Shown piece after piece: positions 6,786 through 13,769 of a stretch of 15,423 nt of DNA (position 1 is the stretch's first letter; each line of letters starts with the position of its first letter). A program made the position numbers and the translations under genes. This DNA comes from Methanobrevibacter sp. (GTDB lineage Archaea; Methanobacteriota; Methanobacteria; Methanobacteriales; Methanobacteriaceae): assembly GCA_017652345.1 (NCBI GenBank), contig JAGCBE010000457.1, positions 1 through 15,423 on the forward strand, written 5' to 3'. Under the pieces are notes generated by a model, which saw nothing but the letters and a program-made list of their open reading frames with translations, did not search any database and was not told the DNA's origin.

Positions 6786-7871
6786 ATGGAGAAATTATTA
6801 GAAGTAAATAATCTATCAATATCTTTTACACAGTATGTCCAAGGATTAGTTAGGCACGATTTAAAGGTTATTTCTGATTTGTCACTTGATATTGGTGAAA
6901 GTGAAATCGTCGCCGTATTAGGTTCCAGTGGTTCAGGTAAAAGTCTTTTAGCTCACACAATTTTAGGTATTTTGCCTTACAATGCTCATGTTACAGGAGA
7001 AGTTAAATATAAGGGGCAAGTTTTAAATCAGGAGATGAAAGAAAAAATAAGAGGTAGGGAAATCTGCTTAATACCTCAATCTGTAAATTTCCTGGATCCT
7101 TTAATGAAAGTTTCCCAACAGGCTGTCGGCGAATGTAAAGACGATAATGAGCGTAAAGAGAAACAAAATAGACAAAGGGAAGTATTCAGCAAATATGGGT
7201 TGGATGAAAGTGTCGATGATTTGTATCCTTTTGAGTTGTCTGGTGGAATGGCGAGAAAAGTATTATTATCTACAGCTTTATTGAATGATCCTGATTTGTT
7301 GATTGCTGATGAACCTACTCCAGGTCTTGATGCAAAAAGTGTTGAAGAGACAATTCAGGACATTAGAAAATTAAAAGATCAAGGCAAAGGTGTCTTACTG
7401 ATTACTCACGAAATAGATGTGGCTTTAAAGACAGCAGATAGGATTGCAATATTCTATTCAGGGTATGTGATTGAAATCAATAAAGTGGAAAACTTCTTGA
7501 ATTCTGAAAACTTATTGCACCCATATACCAAAGCTTTAGTCGATGCATTGCCAAAGAATGGTTTCAAGTTAACTGAAGGAGTTCAGCCATTGGAAGAGGT
7601 CCCTGGTTGCCCTTATTATGAAAATTGCCCAATACGTTCAGACAAATGTAATCAATCCAAACCAGAACTTATTGAACATGATGGTGCAATGATCAGATGC
7701 TTTAATTTTGATAAAGCTATTTCTGAAGTGGATGTTTCTGAGGAATTAGTAAATGATTTTGCTTCTGAAGTGGATGTTTCTGAGGAAGTAATTGAAGAAG
7801 AAGCTAAAGATGAAGGAGCTGTTGAAGCTGAAGAAGAACTTAATGATGAGGGGGCTAATGATGGAGCTTAA
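6786..7871 (+). CDS. nikD: ABC transporter ATPase, NikD/DppD-like, with acidic tail
   Basis: Cytoplasmic ATPase subunit, 361 residues. It has Walker A GSSGSGKS (46-53), Q-loop Q98, signature LSGG (151-154), Walker B LLIADE (171-176) and H-loop H208. After HPYTKALVDALP comes the oligopeptide/dipeptide C-terminal domain with four Cys spaced C-x5-C-x6-C-x16-C (275, 281, 288, 305), a pattern linked to an Fe-S cluster in DppD-type proteins. Residues 311-361 are an unusual acidic tail containing two copies of a 14-residue unit starting SEVDVSEE. Start: TAGGTGG before the ATG at 6786; in-frame sequence upstream lies within the end of nikC. The end overlaps nikE by 14 bp. Family certain, nickel inferred. 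Confidence 0.8.
   Translation: MEKLLEVNNLSISFTQYVQGLVRHDLKVISDLSLDIGESEIVAVLGSSGSGKSLLAHTILGILPYNAHVTGEVKYKGQVLNQEMKEKIRGREICLIPQSVNFLDPLMKVSQQAVGECKDDNERKEKQNRQREVFSKYGLDESVDDLYPFELSGGMARKVLLSTALLNDPDLLIADEPTPGLDAKSVEETIQDIRKLKDQGKGVLLITHEIDVALKTADRIAIFYSGYVIEINKVENFLNSENLLHPYTKALVDALPKNGFKLTEGVQPLEEVPGCPYYENCPIRSDKCNQSKPELIEHDGAMIRCFNFDKAISEVDVSEELVNDFASEVDVSEEVIEEEAKDEGAVEAEEELNDEGANDGA
7721..7787 (+). repeat. Direct repeat in the acidic tail of the NikD-like ATPase
   Basis: A 25-bp sequence at 7721-7745 recurs identically at 7763-7787, period 42 bp (14 codons), keeping frame. Identical bases, including third positions, point to a recent duplication. Confidence 0.85.
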
Positions 7872-8472
7872 AGCAGAAAATATTTCTTTTTCATATCATA
7901 AGAAGAAACCAATATTAAAAGATGTTTCATTATCTCTTAACAGTAATCAGATAATCGGATTAATTGGAGATAGTGGTAGTGGTAAGAGTACCTTATGTAA
8001 GATTATTTCTGGTTATATTACCAATTATACTGGTGAGGTTACTATTGATGGCAATCCTGTTAATAGAAATGGTTATGACCCTATTCAATTAATTTTCCAA
8101 CATCCAGAAAAGACTATGAATCCTAAATGGAAGATGGAAAAGGTATTAAGGGAATCATGGGTTCCTCCACAGGATTTGAAAGACACTTTTGGTCTAAAGG
8201 ATAATTGGCTAACTCGTTGGCCAAGTGAACTTTCTGGTGGGGAATTGCAACGTTTCAGTATATTGAGAGCATTGAATCCACAAACAAAATTCATCATCGC
8301 AGATGAAATAAGTACTATGCTTGATGCTGTTACTCAAGTTCAGATATGGGAAGCACTTATTAAGCATTGTAAAGCTAATGATATTGGTATTTTGGCTGTA
8401 AGTCACGATAAGGACTTGCTTGATGTTATTTGTGATGACATTTTGTATTTTAAAGAATTAAATCATCTTTAA
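7858..8472 (+). CDS. nikE: ABC transporter ATPase, NikE/DppF-like, short form
   Basis: Second ATPase subunit, 204 residues. It has Walker A GDSGSGKS (37-44), Q-loop Q81, signature LSGGELQ (125-131), Walker B FIIADE (145-150) and H-loop H183. It is clearly shorter than typical NikE/DppF (about 260 or more) because the C-terminal HPY-type domain is absent; it ends shortly after the H-loop. The nucleotide-binding core is complete, so it is probably functional. Start: GAGG at 7848-7851 fits the ATG at 7858 (6-nt gap) or 7861. The ATG at 7792 in this frame only reads the acidic tail of nikD out of frame (a Lys/Leu-rich stretch) and is not credible. It closes the operon and is followed by a small hairpin and T-rich DNA. 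Confidence 0.75.
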   Translation: MMELKAENISFSYHKKKPILKDVSLSLNSNQIIGLIGDSGSGKSTLCKIISGYITNYTGEVTIDGNPVNRNGYDPIQLIFQHPEKTMNPKWKMEKVLRESWVPPQDLKDTFGLKDNWLTRWPSELSGGELQRFSILRALNPQTKFIIADEISTMLDAVTQVQIWEALIKHCKANDIGILAVSHDKDLLDVICDDILYFKELNHL

Positions 8473-8487
8473 GATTAAACTATATCT

Positions 8488-8530
8488 CTACTTTTTATAG
8501 TAGAATATGGTTTCTTCTTTCTTTTTTATT
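8488..8530 (+). terminator. Small hairpin and T-rich tract after the transporter operon
   Basis: CTACT (8488-8492) pairs with AGTAG (8499-8503) around a 6-nt loop, and T-rich DNA follows to 8530. The stem is short, but the position at the operon end fits. Confidence 0.4.
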
Positions 8531-8648
8531 TTTTATTATCTATTTTATTTTTTGACTTAATTTTAATATTTTAATGCATTTTTTTATTTTTTATTATTCC
8601 ATACTCATTTTTTTATAAGCTATTTCCTAAAACTATTAAAATAATAAG

Positions 8649-8658
8649 TTTAAAAATA
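8649..8658 (+). promoter_or_regulatory. Possible TATA box for the flavoprotein gene
   Basis: TTTAAAAATA lies about 90 nt before the start codon. The surrounding DNA is so AT-rich that the choice is weak. Confidence 0.25.
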
Positions 8659-8737
8659 ATAATGATAATGTTTTTTTAAAAATTATTAAACGAAATTTTA
8701 AAAAATTTTAATGAATCAATAGTTTTGGAGAGATATA

Positions 8738-9352
8738 ATGAAAGTTTTATTAATCAATGGAAGTCCTAATAAAAAAGGTTGTACCTTTACTGCATTGACT
8801 GAAATCAAAAATCAGCTCGAAAAGGAAGGGGTTGACAGTGAAATCTTTTGGATTGGCAACAAACCTGTTAGAGGTTGCATAGCTTGTTCAAAATGCGGTC
8901 ATGGCAAAGGCAAATGTGCATTTGATGATGACCCTGCTAATGAGATAATCGATAAGATTGTAGAATCAGATGCTTTGATTGTTGGTTCTCCAGTTTATTA
9001 TGCAGGTCCAAATGGTGCATTATGCGCTATACTTGATAGGGTTTTCTATGCAGGTAGCTCTAATTTTGCTTTCAAGCCTGCAGCAGCTATTGTAAGTTGC
9101 CGTAGAGGCGGTGCAAGTGCAAGTTTCGATAGATTGAACAAATATTTCACCATTTCAAACATGCCTGTCGTCGCATCACAATATTGGAACAGCGTTCATG
9201 GAAACACTCCTGAAGAGGTAAAGCAAGACTTGGAAGGTCTTCAGGTCATGAGAACTTTGGCAATCAATATGGCATGGCTCTTGAAATCAATCGAAAACAA
9301 TGATTTGCCTAAGCATGAAGCAGAAAAACAAAGAACCAATTTTATCAGATAA
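8738..9352 (+). CDS. Flavodoxin-fold FMN protein with a four-Cys motif (iron-sulfur flavoprotein-like)
   Basis: A 204-residue NADPH-dependent FMN reductase/flavodoxin family protein. The N-terminus MKVLLINGSPNKKG is the flavin phosphate-binding loop, and GSPVYYAGPNG (about 83-93) is the second flavin-contact loop. Between them, C47, C50, C53 and C60 form C-x2-C-x2-C-x6-C, close to the compact 4Fe-4S motif of methanogen iron-sulfur flavoprotein (Isf), which passes electrons, for example to O2 or peroxide, from ferredoxin. Many related reductases carry a similar Cys set without proven clusters, so the cluster is inferred. Start: GGAGAG at 8727-8732, 10-11 nt before the ATG. It appears monocistronic, with a hairpin at its stop. 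A role in oxidative defence is plausible in a strict anaerobe. Confidence 0.75.
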   Translation: MKVLLINGSPNKKGCTFTALTEIKNQLEKEGVDSEIFWIGNKPVRGCIACSKCGHGKGKCAFDDDPANEIIDKIVESDALIVGSPVYYAGPNGALCAILDRVFYAGSSNFAFKPAAAIVSCRRGGASASFDRLNKYFTISNMPVVASQYWNSVHGNTPEEVKQDLEGLQVMRTLAINMAWLLKSIENNDLPKHEAEKQRTNFIR

Positions 9353-9358
9353 TCTGAT
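9344..9358 (+). terminator. Hairpin spanning the flavoprotein stop codon
   Basis: ATCAGA (9344-9349) pairs with TCTGAT (9353-9358); the TAA stop codon is the loop. Only a weak T-rich stretch follows (ATTTCTCTTT), so terminator strength is doubtful. Confidence 0.35.
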
Positions 9359-9390
9359 ATTTCTCTTTGAAATCAGGTAATATGATAATG

Positions 9391-9398
9391 TTTATATT
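9391..9398 (+). promoter_or_regulatory. TATA box of the Ser-rich surface protein
   Basis: TTTATATT predicts a transcript start near 9420 and a leader of about 65 nt. The leader contains AATCTT-AAA-AAGATT (9428-9442), a 6-bp hairpin. Confidence 0.4.
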
Positions 9399-9486
9399 TA
9401 TTGAAAAAGAAATATTATAATTGTATTAATCTTAAAAAGATTTAAATTATACTTAATGTATTTTTAAAAAATTTAGGAGTAATTTT

Positions 9487-10002
9487 ATGGATACTGGAAA
9501 TAAAATAATTATTATTTTACTTATCTTAATTGCTTTAGCTGCACTTGTCTGCGGATTCCTATTCATTTCCAATGGTTTAGCCTCAGATGATTCCAGCTTG
9601 GAAGAAAATGTTACTAATGTAACTAACACAACAATAAATGATACTGAAAATCTAACCAATATCACTGAAGATACATATTCAGATAGCGGTTCTGTAAGTT
9701 CATCTAGTTCTTCTAGTGGTACTCGCTATTACTCAAGTTCTTCTAGTGGTACTCGCTATTCATCTAGTTCCAGCAGTTCATCATCTTCTGGAAGTGGATC
9801 TAACTCTGGTTCCAGTTCTGATTCTGGTGCTGCTGATTCCGGCTCTTCTGATTCTGGTTCTAGTGATTCCGGTTCTGGTGGTTCTGGCTCAGGCGGTTCT
9901 GGTTCAGGTGGATCTGATTCTGGTGGTTCTGGCTCAGGCGGTTCTGATTCTGGAGGATCTGATTCTGGTGGTTCTTCTAGCGGATCTACAGATTCAGGAT
10001 AA
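9487..10002 (+). CDS. Membrane-anchored Ser/Gly/Asp-rich surface stalk protein
   Basis: 171 residues of no known family. Lys6 followed by a hydrophobic helix (about 7-29) suggests a signal anchor with the rest outside the cell. Residues about 39-60 hold six N-x-T glycosylation sequons in 21 positions (NVT, NVT, NTT, NDT, NLT, NIT). Then comes a Ser-rich part with two SSSSSGTRY-type units, and a long Ser-Gly-Asp tail recalling the SD stalks of bacterial surface proteins. No globular domain, Cys pair or C-terminal anchor is visible. Start: AGGAGT at 9475-9480. It is probably a flexible, glycosylated spacer crossing the cell wall; what it displays is unknown. Its neighbour is a large adhesin-like protein in a separate transcription unit. 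Confidence 0.7.
   Translation: MDTGNKIIIILLILIALAALVCGFLFISNGLASDDSSLEENVTNVTNTTINDTENLTNITEDTYSDSGSVSSSSSSSGTRYYSSSSSGTRYSSSSSSSSSSGSGSNSGSSSDSGAADSGSSDSGSSDSGSGGSGSGGSGSGGSDSGGSGSGGSDSGGSDSGGSSSGSTDSG
9701..9760 (+). repeat. 30-bp tandem duplication in the Ser-rich gene
   Basis: Two 30-bp units (9701-9730 and 9731-9760) share an identical 25-bp part (9706-9730 and 9736-9760) and keep the reading frame. Ten bases matching the start of the first unit appear again at 9761-9770. Confidence 0.85.
9873..9946 (+). repeat. 45-bp-period repeat in the Gly/Ser/Asp tail
   Basis: A 29-bp sequence at 9873-9901 recurs identically at 9918-9946, period 45 bp (15 codons), so copy-number change would keep frame and alter stalk length. 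Confidence 0.8.
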
Positions 10003-10006
10003 ATTG

Positions 10007-10055
10007 AATTTAAGATGACTTAAATTTTCATTATTTTTTTATTTTTCTATTTTTT
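10007..10055 (+). terminator. Perfect 8-bp hairpin plus T-tracts after the Ser-rich gene
   Basis: AATTTAAG (10007-10014) pairs with CTTAAATT (10019-10026) around the loop ATGA, five nt after the stop codon, followed by several T-tracts. Confidence 0.6.
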
Positions 10056-10711
10056 TATAATTTATTTTTACTTATTTTTACTTATTTTTTACAGATTTTA
10101 CAAATATTTTTCAATATTATTTTCACTATTTCGCACTGATTTTTTCATATTTTTTTAAGTGATTTTTCACTAATTTTCCATGATTTTTAAAACTTAAATA
10201 AGTTTATTAATTGATTTATTTTATTTCAATTCTAAATACTTTATTTTTTATTTAAAGAATTATTTGTGCTTTATTTCTTAAAAAAACACCTATTTCTTTT
10301 TTAAAAAAACTTATATTATATATTTATTATTAATATATATAATGTCAGATTTTCCTTTTTTGATTTTCAATTTAAAAAGAGTTAATAAATGCTTTTTTGA
10401 TTAAATTCTATTATTTTAGTTTATATTTCATTTATTAAGTTATTATAAGTCTATTATTTAATAAAATAAATATGTATAGTCCTTTATTTATCTAATAAAG
10501 CGTTATTTGATAGTTTTTAATTTTAATGATTAAAATCGATTATTTTTTAATTTAATCAAATATTTTTTCTTAATTAACTGTAAATATATGATATAAAACT
10601 TTTTTTTAGATTTTAATTAAAATTATTGGTTTATATTAGTTTTAAAAGCTTCATATGTCTTGTTTTTTATTTTTTTTAAGAGAAACATTTATATTATATT
10701 AAATAAAAATT

Positions 10712-10719
10712 TTTATATA
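10712..10719 (+). promoter_or_regulatory. TATA box of the adhesin gene
   Basis: TTTATATA predicts a start of transcription near 10740 and a leader of about 125 nt. TTTATATT at 10688-10695 is a second candidate. Confidence 0.45.
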
Positions 10720-10734
10720 ACATTAAAAAAGATT

Positions 10735-10761
10735 ATTTTAGACATGCTAATGTTCTAAAAT
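10735..10761 (+). promoter_or_regulatory. Inverted repeat at the adhesin transcription start
   Basis: ATTTTAG (10735-10741) and CTAAAAT (10755-10761) pair, continued by ACAT (10742-10745) and ATGT (10750-10753) with one unpaired T and a GCTA loop. It covers the predicted transcription start, so it could be an operator or a 5'-terminal RNA hairpin. Confidence 0.4.
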
Positions 10762-10886
10762 TCTTTATTTGTAAAAAGACATTTCAAAAATTTATTTTTA
10801 AATAATTAATTAATATTGTTTTTTATTATATTAATTCATCTTTTTTAATGTATTGAGGTGAAATTATTTTAACAAAAAACAGAACA

Positions 10887-13769
10887 TTGCTTTTGTTGAT
10901 AATGTCATTGTTCATTCTTGCAATGGCTTCAGTATCAGCAAGTGATGTAAGTGACATAAGTGATAATCAGGAGATTATTTCAGAACAGGATTCAATTAGC
11001 GAGGATATTGTAAGTGAAAGTGCAGATTTGTCCAGTGCTGATTTAGAGTCTACTGAAGATGCAGATTCAATTGCTAGTGCTAGTGAATCTGACGATTCAA
11101 AGCTCGGATCTTCTGAAATAGAATCAGATCCATTATCTGAAGATGAAACCACTAAGGAATCTACAAGCATTGAAGCTTCCAGTTCAAGTGTGGTTTATGG
11201 CAATGATTATTCAGTCACTCTAAAGGATAAAAACGGCAACGTTTTATCTGGCAAAAATTTAATTTTCACATTTAATGGAAACAATTACACAAGAACTACT
11301 GATTCCAATGGTGTTGCAAGCTTAAAGATTAATGCTGCAGCAGGCTCTTATGTAATTAGTGTCTTATTTGAAGGTGATGAATTATATGAAAGTTCATCTT
11401 CCTCAACTAAAGTGACAGTCAGTAAGGCTTCAACCAACATTTCAACTGCTACCAAATATGCAGTAAAAGGTGAAACTTACTCTGTTGTTTTGAAGGATAA
11501 GGATGGCAATGTCTTATCCAAAAAGAATGTTATCCTAACTTATAATGGTAAGACTTACAATAAAACAACTAACTCTAAAGGTATTGTAAGCATAAAGATT
11601 ACTGGAACAGTGGCAAAGACCTACAAATTGACTTATAAATTTGCTGGTGACGAGTATTATAAGGCTAGTTCAGGATCTGTAAGCCTTAAAGTTAAAATGG
11701 CTACAAGCTTAACTGGAGCTAGCACTGTCGTTAAAGGCAATAAATATAGTGTTACCTTGAAGAATGCAAATGGAAATCCATTATCCAAAAGGACTGTATC
11801 CTTCACTATCAATGGTAAGACTTATAAGAAGACCACTAATTCCAAAGGGGTTGCTAGCTTAAAAATCAGTTTAGCATCTCCAAAAGCTTATGATTTGAAA
11901 GTTAAGTATGCTGGCAGTTCCTATTATGGTGCATCTGAAAAAGATGTATCCCTATTTGTTAAAACACCAACTAAAATTATCAATTCAGGTAATTCCATTG
12001 GTAAAGGAACCAAATATTATCTTACCTTAAAGGATTCCAGCAATAATGTTTTATCTGGCAAAACTGTTACCATTACTTACAGAGGAAAGACTTATAAGAA
12101 AACCACTAACTCTAAAGGTGTAGTTAGCTTAAAGATCAATTCAGCTATTGGCAAGACTTATGCTCTTAAGTATAAGTTTGCAGGAACCAAGTATTATGGT
12201 CCTAGTTCCGGTTCTGTAAACCTTAGAATAAAGAATGCTACAACATTGACTGGCCCTGCTTCAACTACCATCATTAAAGGAAATGCATATAAGGTTACTT
12301 TAAAAGGTGATGACGGCAAAGCATTGGCAGGTCAAAAAATAACATTCACTTTCAATGGCAAGACTTATACCAGAACTACAAATAAGAAAGGGGTTGCTAA
12401 CTTAACAATTAATGCTGCAGCTGGAAAGACCTATAAGTTTTCATATAAGTTTGCAGGAACATCCTATTATAACAGATCTGCTTCCGGAACCATTAACTTG
12501 GCAGTTAAACTCAAAACTTCCTTGAAGAATTCCGGCACTGTCATAATGAACAATACTACTTATACTGTTACTTTAAAGGATTCTGATGGTAAAGCTTTAG
12601 CAAACAAGCCTGTTAATTTCACATTTGATGGAAAAAGCTATCAGAACACTACAGATGCAAACGGAACTGTAGGTTTACTTATCGATGTAACTAGTCCGAA
12701 GGTAACTAAACTTACTTATAAGTTTGAAGGTGACAATAAGTATGATGTTTCATCAGGTTCTGTAAGCTTGGATGTCAAGTCAGATAAGATATTTACATTT
12801 AAGCATATTCTAGCTGGAGCAACCAAGTTAAGAAATTATGTTGAGAAGAATCATAAAATGGCAGCTACCATTTCTATAAATGGTATTAAAATGAATATGT
12901 CAAGTTTTGGTTACTTAATGGCTAAGGCAATAGAAAATCTTAACAGTAGCAAAACATCTGATGTTGCTTTAGTTGATGTGAGTTCTACTTATAAGAACAT
13001 GGGTAATTCTTCCGTCAATGCTGACTTAAATAAGAATAAGTATATTGAATTGTCAAATATCTTAACTGATTTCATTGAAGAAAAAGGAAGACTTCCATAT
13101 TATATTACTACTGATATTGGACAAATGTCTCCGAATCTTTATATGTACGGCCTTTCTAAAGCATTGGATTTCTATTCTAACATGAATAGATTACCTAATT
13201 ATGTGACTTTTGATGCCAAAGATGTAGAAGGCGGATCCAGCATTACTAAAAAAGGAAACGCTTCCCAATACAAAAAAGGTTTAAATGAAGTTCAAGCACT
13301 TAATTCCACTGAGATTGCAAAATACTTAAAGTCTTCTGGAAATGATGCACTTAATGCAGCAATTAAGGAATTGGCTAATAACTTAACCAAGGGAAAAACT
13401 ACTGTCTGGGCTAAGGCTGAAGCTATATTCAATTGGGTTAGAGATAATGTTCAATATGAATATTATGCAAACACCAAGTATAAGGCAACAGGAACCTTAA
13501 GCAAGAAAAGAGGAAACTGTTGTGATCATGCAAACTTGATTGTTGCTCTTTGTAGAGCAGCTGACATACCTGCAAGGTATTCCCATGGTAAGAACTGTAA
13601 GTTCTCAAGTGGTTTGAATACTGGTCACGTATGGGCACAAATCTATGTTGATGGTGTATGGTATTCTGCTGATGCAACAAGTAGCAGAAACAAGTTAGGT
13701 AATATTCAGAATTGGAATACAAATTCATTTACCCTTAAGGAATATGCAATGGTTCACTTGACATTCTAG
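10887..13769 (+). CDS. Adhesin-like surface protein: Ig-like repeats, pseudomurein-binding repeats, transglutaminase-type domain
   Basis: At least 960 residues, secreted. Numbering from TTG 10887: signal helix 1-18, acidic Ser-rich linker to about 91, six Ig-like repeats of about 90 residues (92-633), each with a conserved Y.V.LK..NG core and an NGKTY..TTNSKGV loop, then two segments resembling pseudomurein-binding repeats (about 635-685 and 720-775). The C-terminal transglutaminase-type domain (about 835-935) has Cys878 in GNCCDHA, His914 in GHVWAQ and Asp929 in SADAT. It could cross-link or cleave wall peptides; pseudomurein endoisopeptidases use a comparable triad. Start problem: GAGGTG (10855-10860) faces ATT at 10866, not an ATG, GTG or TTG; beginning there adds seven residues including the Lys and Arg a signal peptide needs. 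TTG 10887 is the first usual start codon. Confidence 0.8.
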   Translation: MLLLIMSLFILAMASVSASDVSDISDNQEIISEQDSISEDIVSESADLSSADLESTEDADSIASASESDDSKLGSSEIESDPLSEDETTKESTSIEASSSSVVYGNDYSVTLKDKNGNVLSGKNLIFTFNGNNYTRTTDSNGVASLKINAAAGSYVISVLFEGDELYESSSSSTKVTVSKASTNISTATKYAVKGETYSVVLKDKDGNVLSKKNVILTYNGKTYNKTTNSKGIVSIKITGTVAKTYKLTYKFAGDEYYKASSGSVSLKVKMATSLTGASTVVKGNKYSVTLKNANGNPLSKRTVSFTINGKTYKKTTNSKGVASLKISLASPKAYDLKVKYAGSSYYGASEKDVSLFVKTPTKIINSGNSIGKGTKYYLTLKDSSNNVLSGKTVTITYRGKTYKKTTNSKGVVSLKINSAIGKTYALKYKFAGTKYYGPSSGSVNLRIKNATTLTGPASTTIIKGNAYKVTLKGDDGKALAGQKITFTFNGKTYTRTTNKKGVANLTINAAAGKTYKFSYKFAGTSYYNRSASGTINLAVKLKTSLKNSGTVIMNNTTYTVTLKDSDGKALANKPVNFTFDGKSYQNTTDANGTVGLLIDVTSPKVTKLTYKFEGDNKYDVSSGSVSLDVKSDKIFTFKHILAGATKLRNYVEKNHKMAATISINGIKMNMSSFGYLMAKAIENLNSSKTSDVALVDVSSTYKNMGNSSVNADLNKNKYIELSNILTDFIEEKGRLPYYITTDIGQMSPNLYMYGLSKALDFYSNMNRLPNYVTFDAKDVEGGSSITKKGNASQYKKGLNEVQALNSTEIAKYLKSSGNDALNAAIKELANNLTKGKTTVWAKAEAIFNWVRDNVQYEYYANTKYKATGTLSKKRGNCCDHANLIVALCRAADIPARYSHGKNCKFSSGLNTGHVWAQIYVDGVWYSADATSSRNKLGNIQNWNTNSFTLKEYAMVHLTF
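11160..12785 (+). repeat. Six tandem Ig-like domain repeats in the adhesin
   Basis: Units of about 270 bp encode residues 92-181, 182-271, 272-361, 362-451, 452-543 and 544-633. The DNA of the copies differs at many third positions, so the duplications are older than those in the Ser-rich gene. The last copy is the most diverged at the protein level. Confidence 0.8.

Larger units (their letters stand above)
10003..10886. other. 884-nt gene-free region before the adhesin
   Basis: Extremely AT-rich with no credible ORF on either strand and no GC-rich block suggesting a structured RNA. It holds the terminator of the preceding gene, several perfect inverted repeats, such as CTTTATT/AATAAAG at 10482-10500 (5-nt loop) and ATTTTAAT/ATTAAAAT at 10520-10536, and the adhesin promoter with a leader hairpin near its 3' end. 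Function of the middle part is unknown. Confidence 0.7.

Noticed and set aside
7792..7857. Upstream extension of the NikE-like gene to the ATG at 7792
   Set aside because: These codons are the nikD acidic tail in another frame and give a Lys/Leu-rich stretch unlike any ABC ATPase N-terminus; GAGG at 7848 points to 7858 or 7861.
3032..8472. Transporter as a plain oligopeptide (Opp/Dpp) system
   Set aside because: Not excluded by the proteins, which belong to a shared peptide/nickel class; set aside because of the paired NikR-like operators at its promoter.
9716..10018. Hydrophobic 100-residue reading frame on the + strand inside the Ser-rich gene
   Set aside because: It is the low-complexity Ser/Gly/Asp repeat read one base out of frame, giving a Val/Leu-rich artefact; no Shine-Dalgarno, while the overlapping frame has a good start and anchor.
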